Source: Bacteroidetes bacterium CG23_combo_of_CG06-09_8_20_14_all_32_9 (GTDB taxonomy: Bacteria > Bacteroidota > Bacteroidia > Bacteroidales > GWA2-32-17). From it: a stretch of 5,972 nucleotides of DNA. The stretch spans positions 1-5,972 of the forward strand of contig PCSS01000016.1 of the NCBI GenBank assembly GCA_002771395.1, read 5' to 3'. This document shows positions 5,880-5,972 of the stretch, one piece after another. Position 1 is the first letter of the stretch. Every line of letters starts with the position of its first letter. Under the pieces are notes generated by a model. It saw nothing but the letters and a program-made list of their open reading frames with translations, was not told where the DNA came from and searched no databases. A program made the position numbers and the translations under genes.

Positions 5880-5914
5880 AAACTATGGCACGGTTTAAAA
5901 CCGTGCCATAGTTT
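5880..5914. repeat. 17-bp perfect inverted repeat
   Basis: AAACTATGGCACGGTTT (5880-5896) and its exact reverse complement (5898-5914) flank a single A. In RNA this would be a stem of about 15 bp with a tight A/T loop and a GC-rich middle (GGCACGG). No T-run follows on either strand beyond the arm itself (TTT), so it is a poor terminator. It resembles REP-type hairpins dispersed between bacterial genes. Confidence 0.7.
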
Positions 5915-5932
5915 AGAACGCAGAAATCGGAC

Positions 5933-5968
5933 ATTATGGACAAACTCTAATTAGAGTCTGTCCGTAAT
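5933..5968. repeat. Long near-perfect palindrome at the right edge
   Basis: Two 18-base arms (5933-5950 and 5951-5968) meet without a spacer at TAATTA. They pair at 16 of 18 positions; the exceptions are a T-G pair (5937/5964) and an A-C mismatch (5943/5958). The arms contain GGACAAACTC and GAGTCTGTCC. It follows the 5880-5914 hairpin by only 18 bases. Arms of this form can be insertion-sequence ends joined head to head, but nothing else of such an element is visible before the window ends. Confidence 0.5.
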
Positions 5969-5972
5969 ATCT

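Noticed and set aside
1..5972. CRISPR array, toxin-antitoxin pair, phage genes or defence system
   Set aside because: No regularly spaced identical repeats, no recognisable toxin, nuclease or phage protein, and no transposase were found on either strand.

Overview
The window is AT-rich and looks like a chromosomal segment of a Bacteroidota (Bacteroidetes) bacterium, probably Bacteroidales-like. Three points support this. Several transcription units have the TAnnTTTG -7 box typical of that phylum. The genes lack Shine-Dalgarno sequences and instead have A/T-rich leaders. The S15, PNPase, UPF0158 and radical SAM proteins have the expected flavour. The species cannot be named from the sequence.

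Layout: 1-398 has no gene. It holds a helically phased TAAC array, two copies of an AGTA-N2-TACT dyad around a -7 box, an AT-rich imperfect inverted repeat, and a hairpin of a repeat family found three times in the window. At 399-1295 (minus) is a radical SAM enzyme with an unusual cysteine spacing. The divergent gap 1296-1564 holds both promoters and a perfect 13-bp copy of the repeat hairpin. At 1565-4048 (plus) is the conserved rpsO-pnp pair (ribosomal protein S15 and polynucleotide phosphorylase), separated by a strong hairpin terminator. At 4213-5015 (minus) is an accessory two-gene unit: an intact UPF0158 gene overlapping by 8 bases a broken downstream gene. That gene reads as about 123 codons interrupted by one stop codon and one single-base frameshift. 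The gap 5016-5428 has no gene and holds a GC-rich hairpin and another inverted repeat. A tRNA-Arg(ACG) with its own terminator lies at 5429-5536 (minus). From 5537 to the end there is no credible gene, but there are at least four successive inverted repeats, including a 17-bp perfect one.

Functionally, the core is housekeeping. S15 assembles into the 30S subunit and PNPase degrades and processes RNA; the two are a classic co-transcribed pair. The tRNA decodes CGN arginine codons. The radical SAM and UPF0158 genes have no assigned substrate or role. No CRISPR array, transposase, phage gene or defence system is visible. The most unusual material is the dispersed AACGGGGT hairpin family, the phased TAAC array, the decayed UPF0158 partner gene, and paired tertiary-contact swaps in the tRNA.
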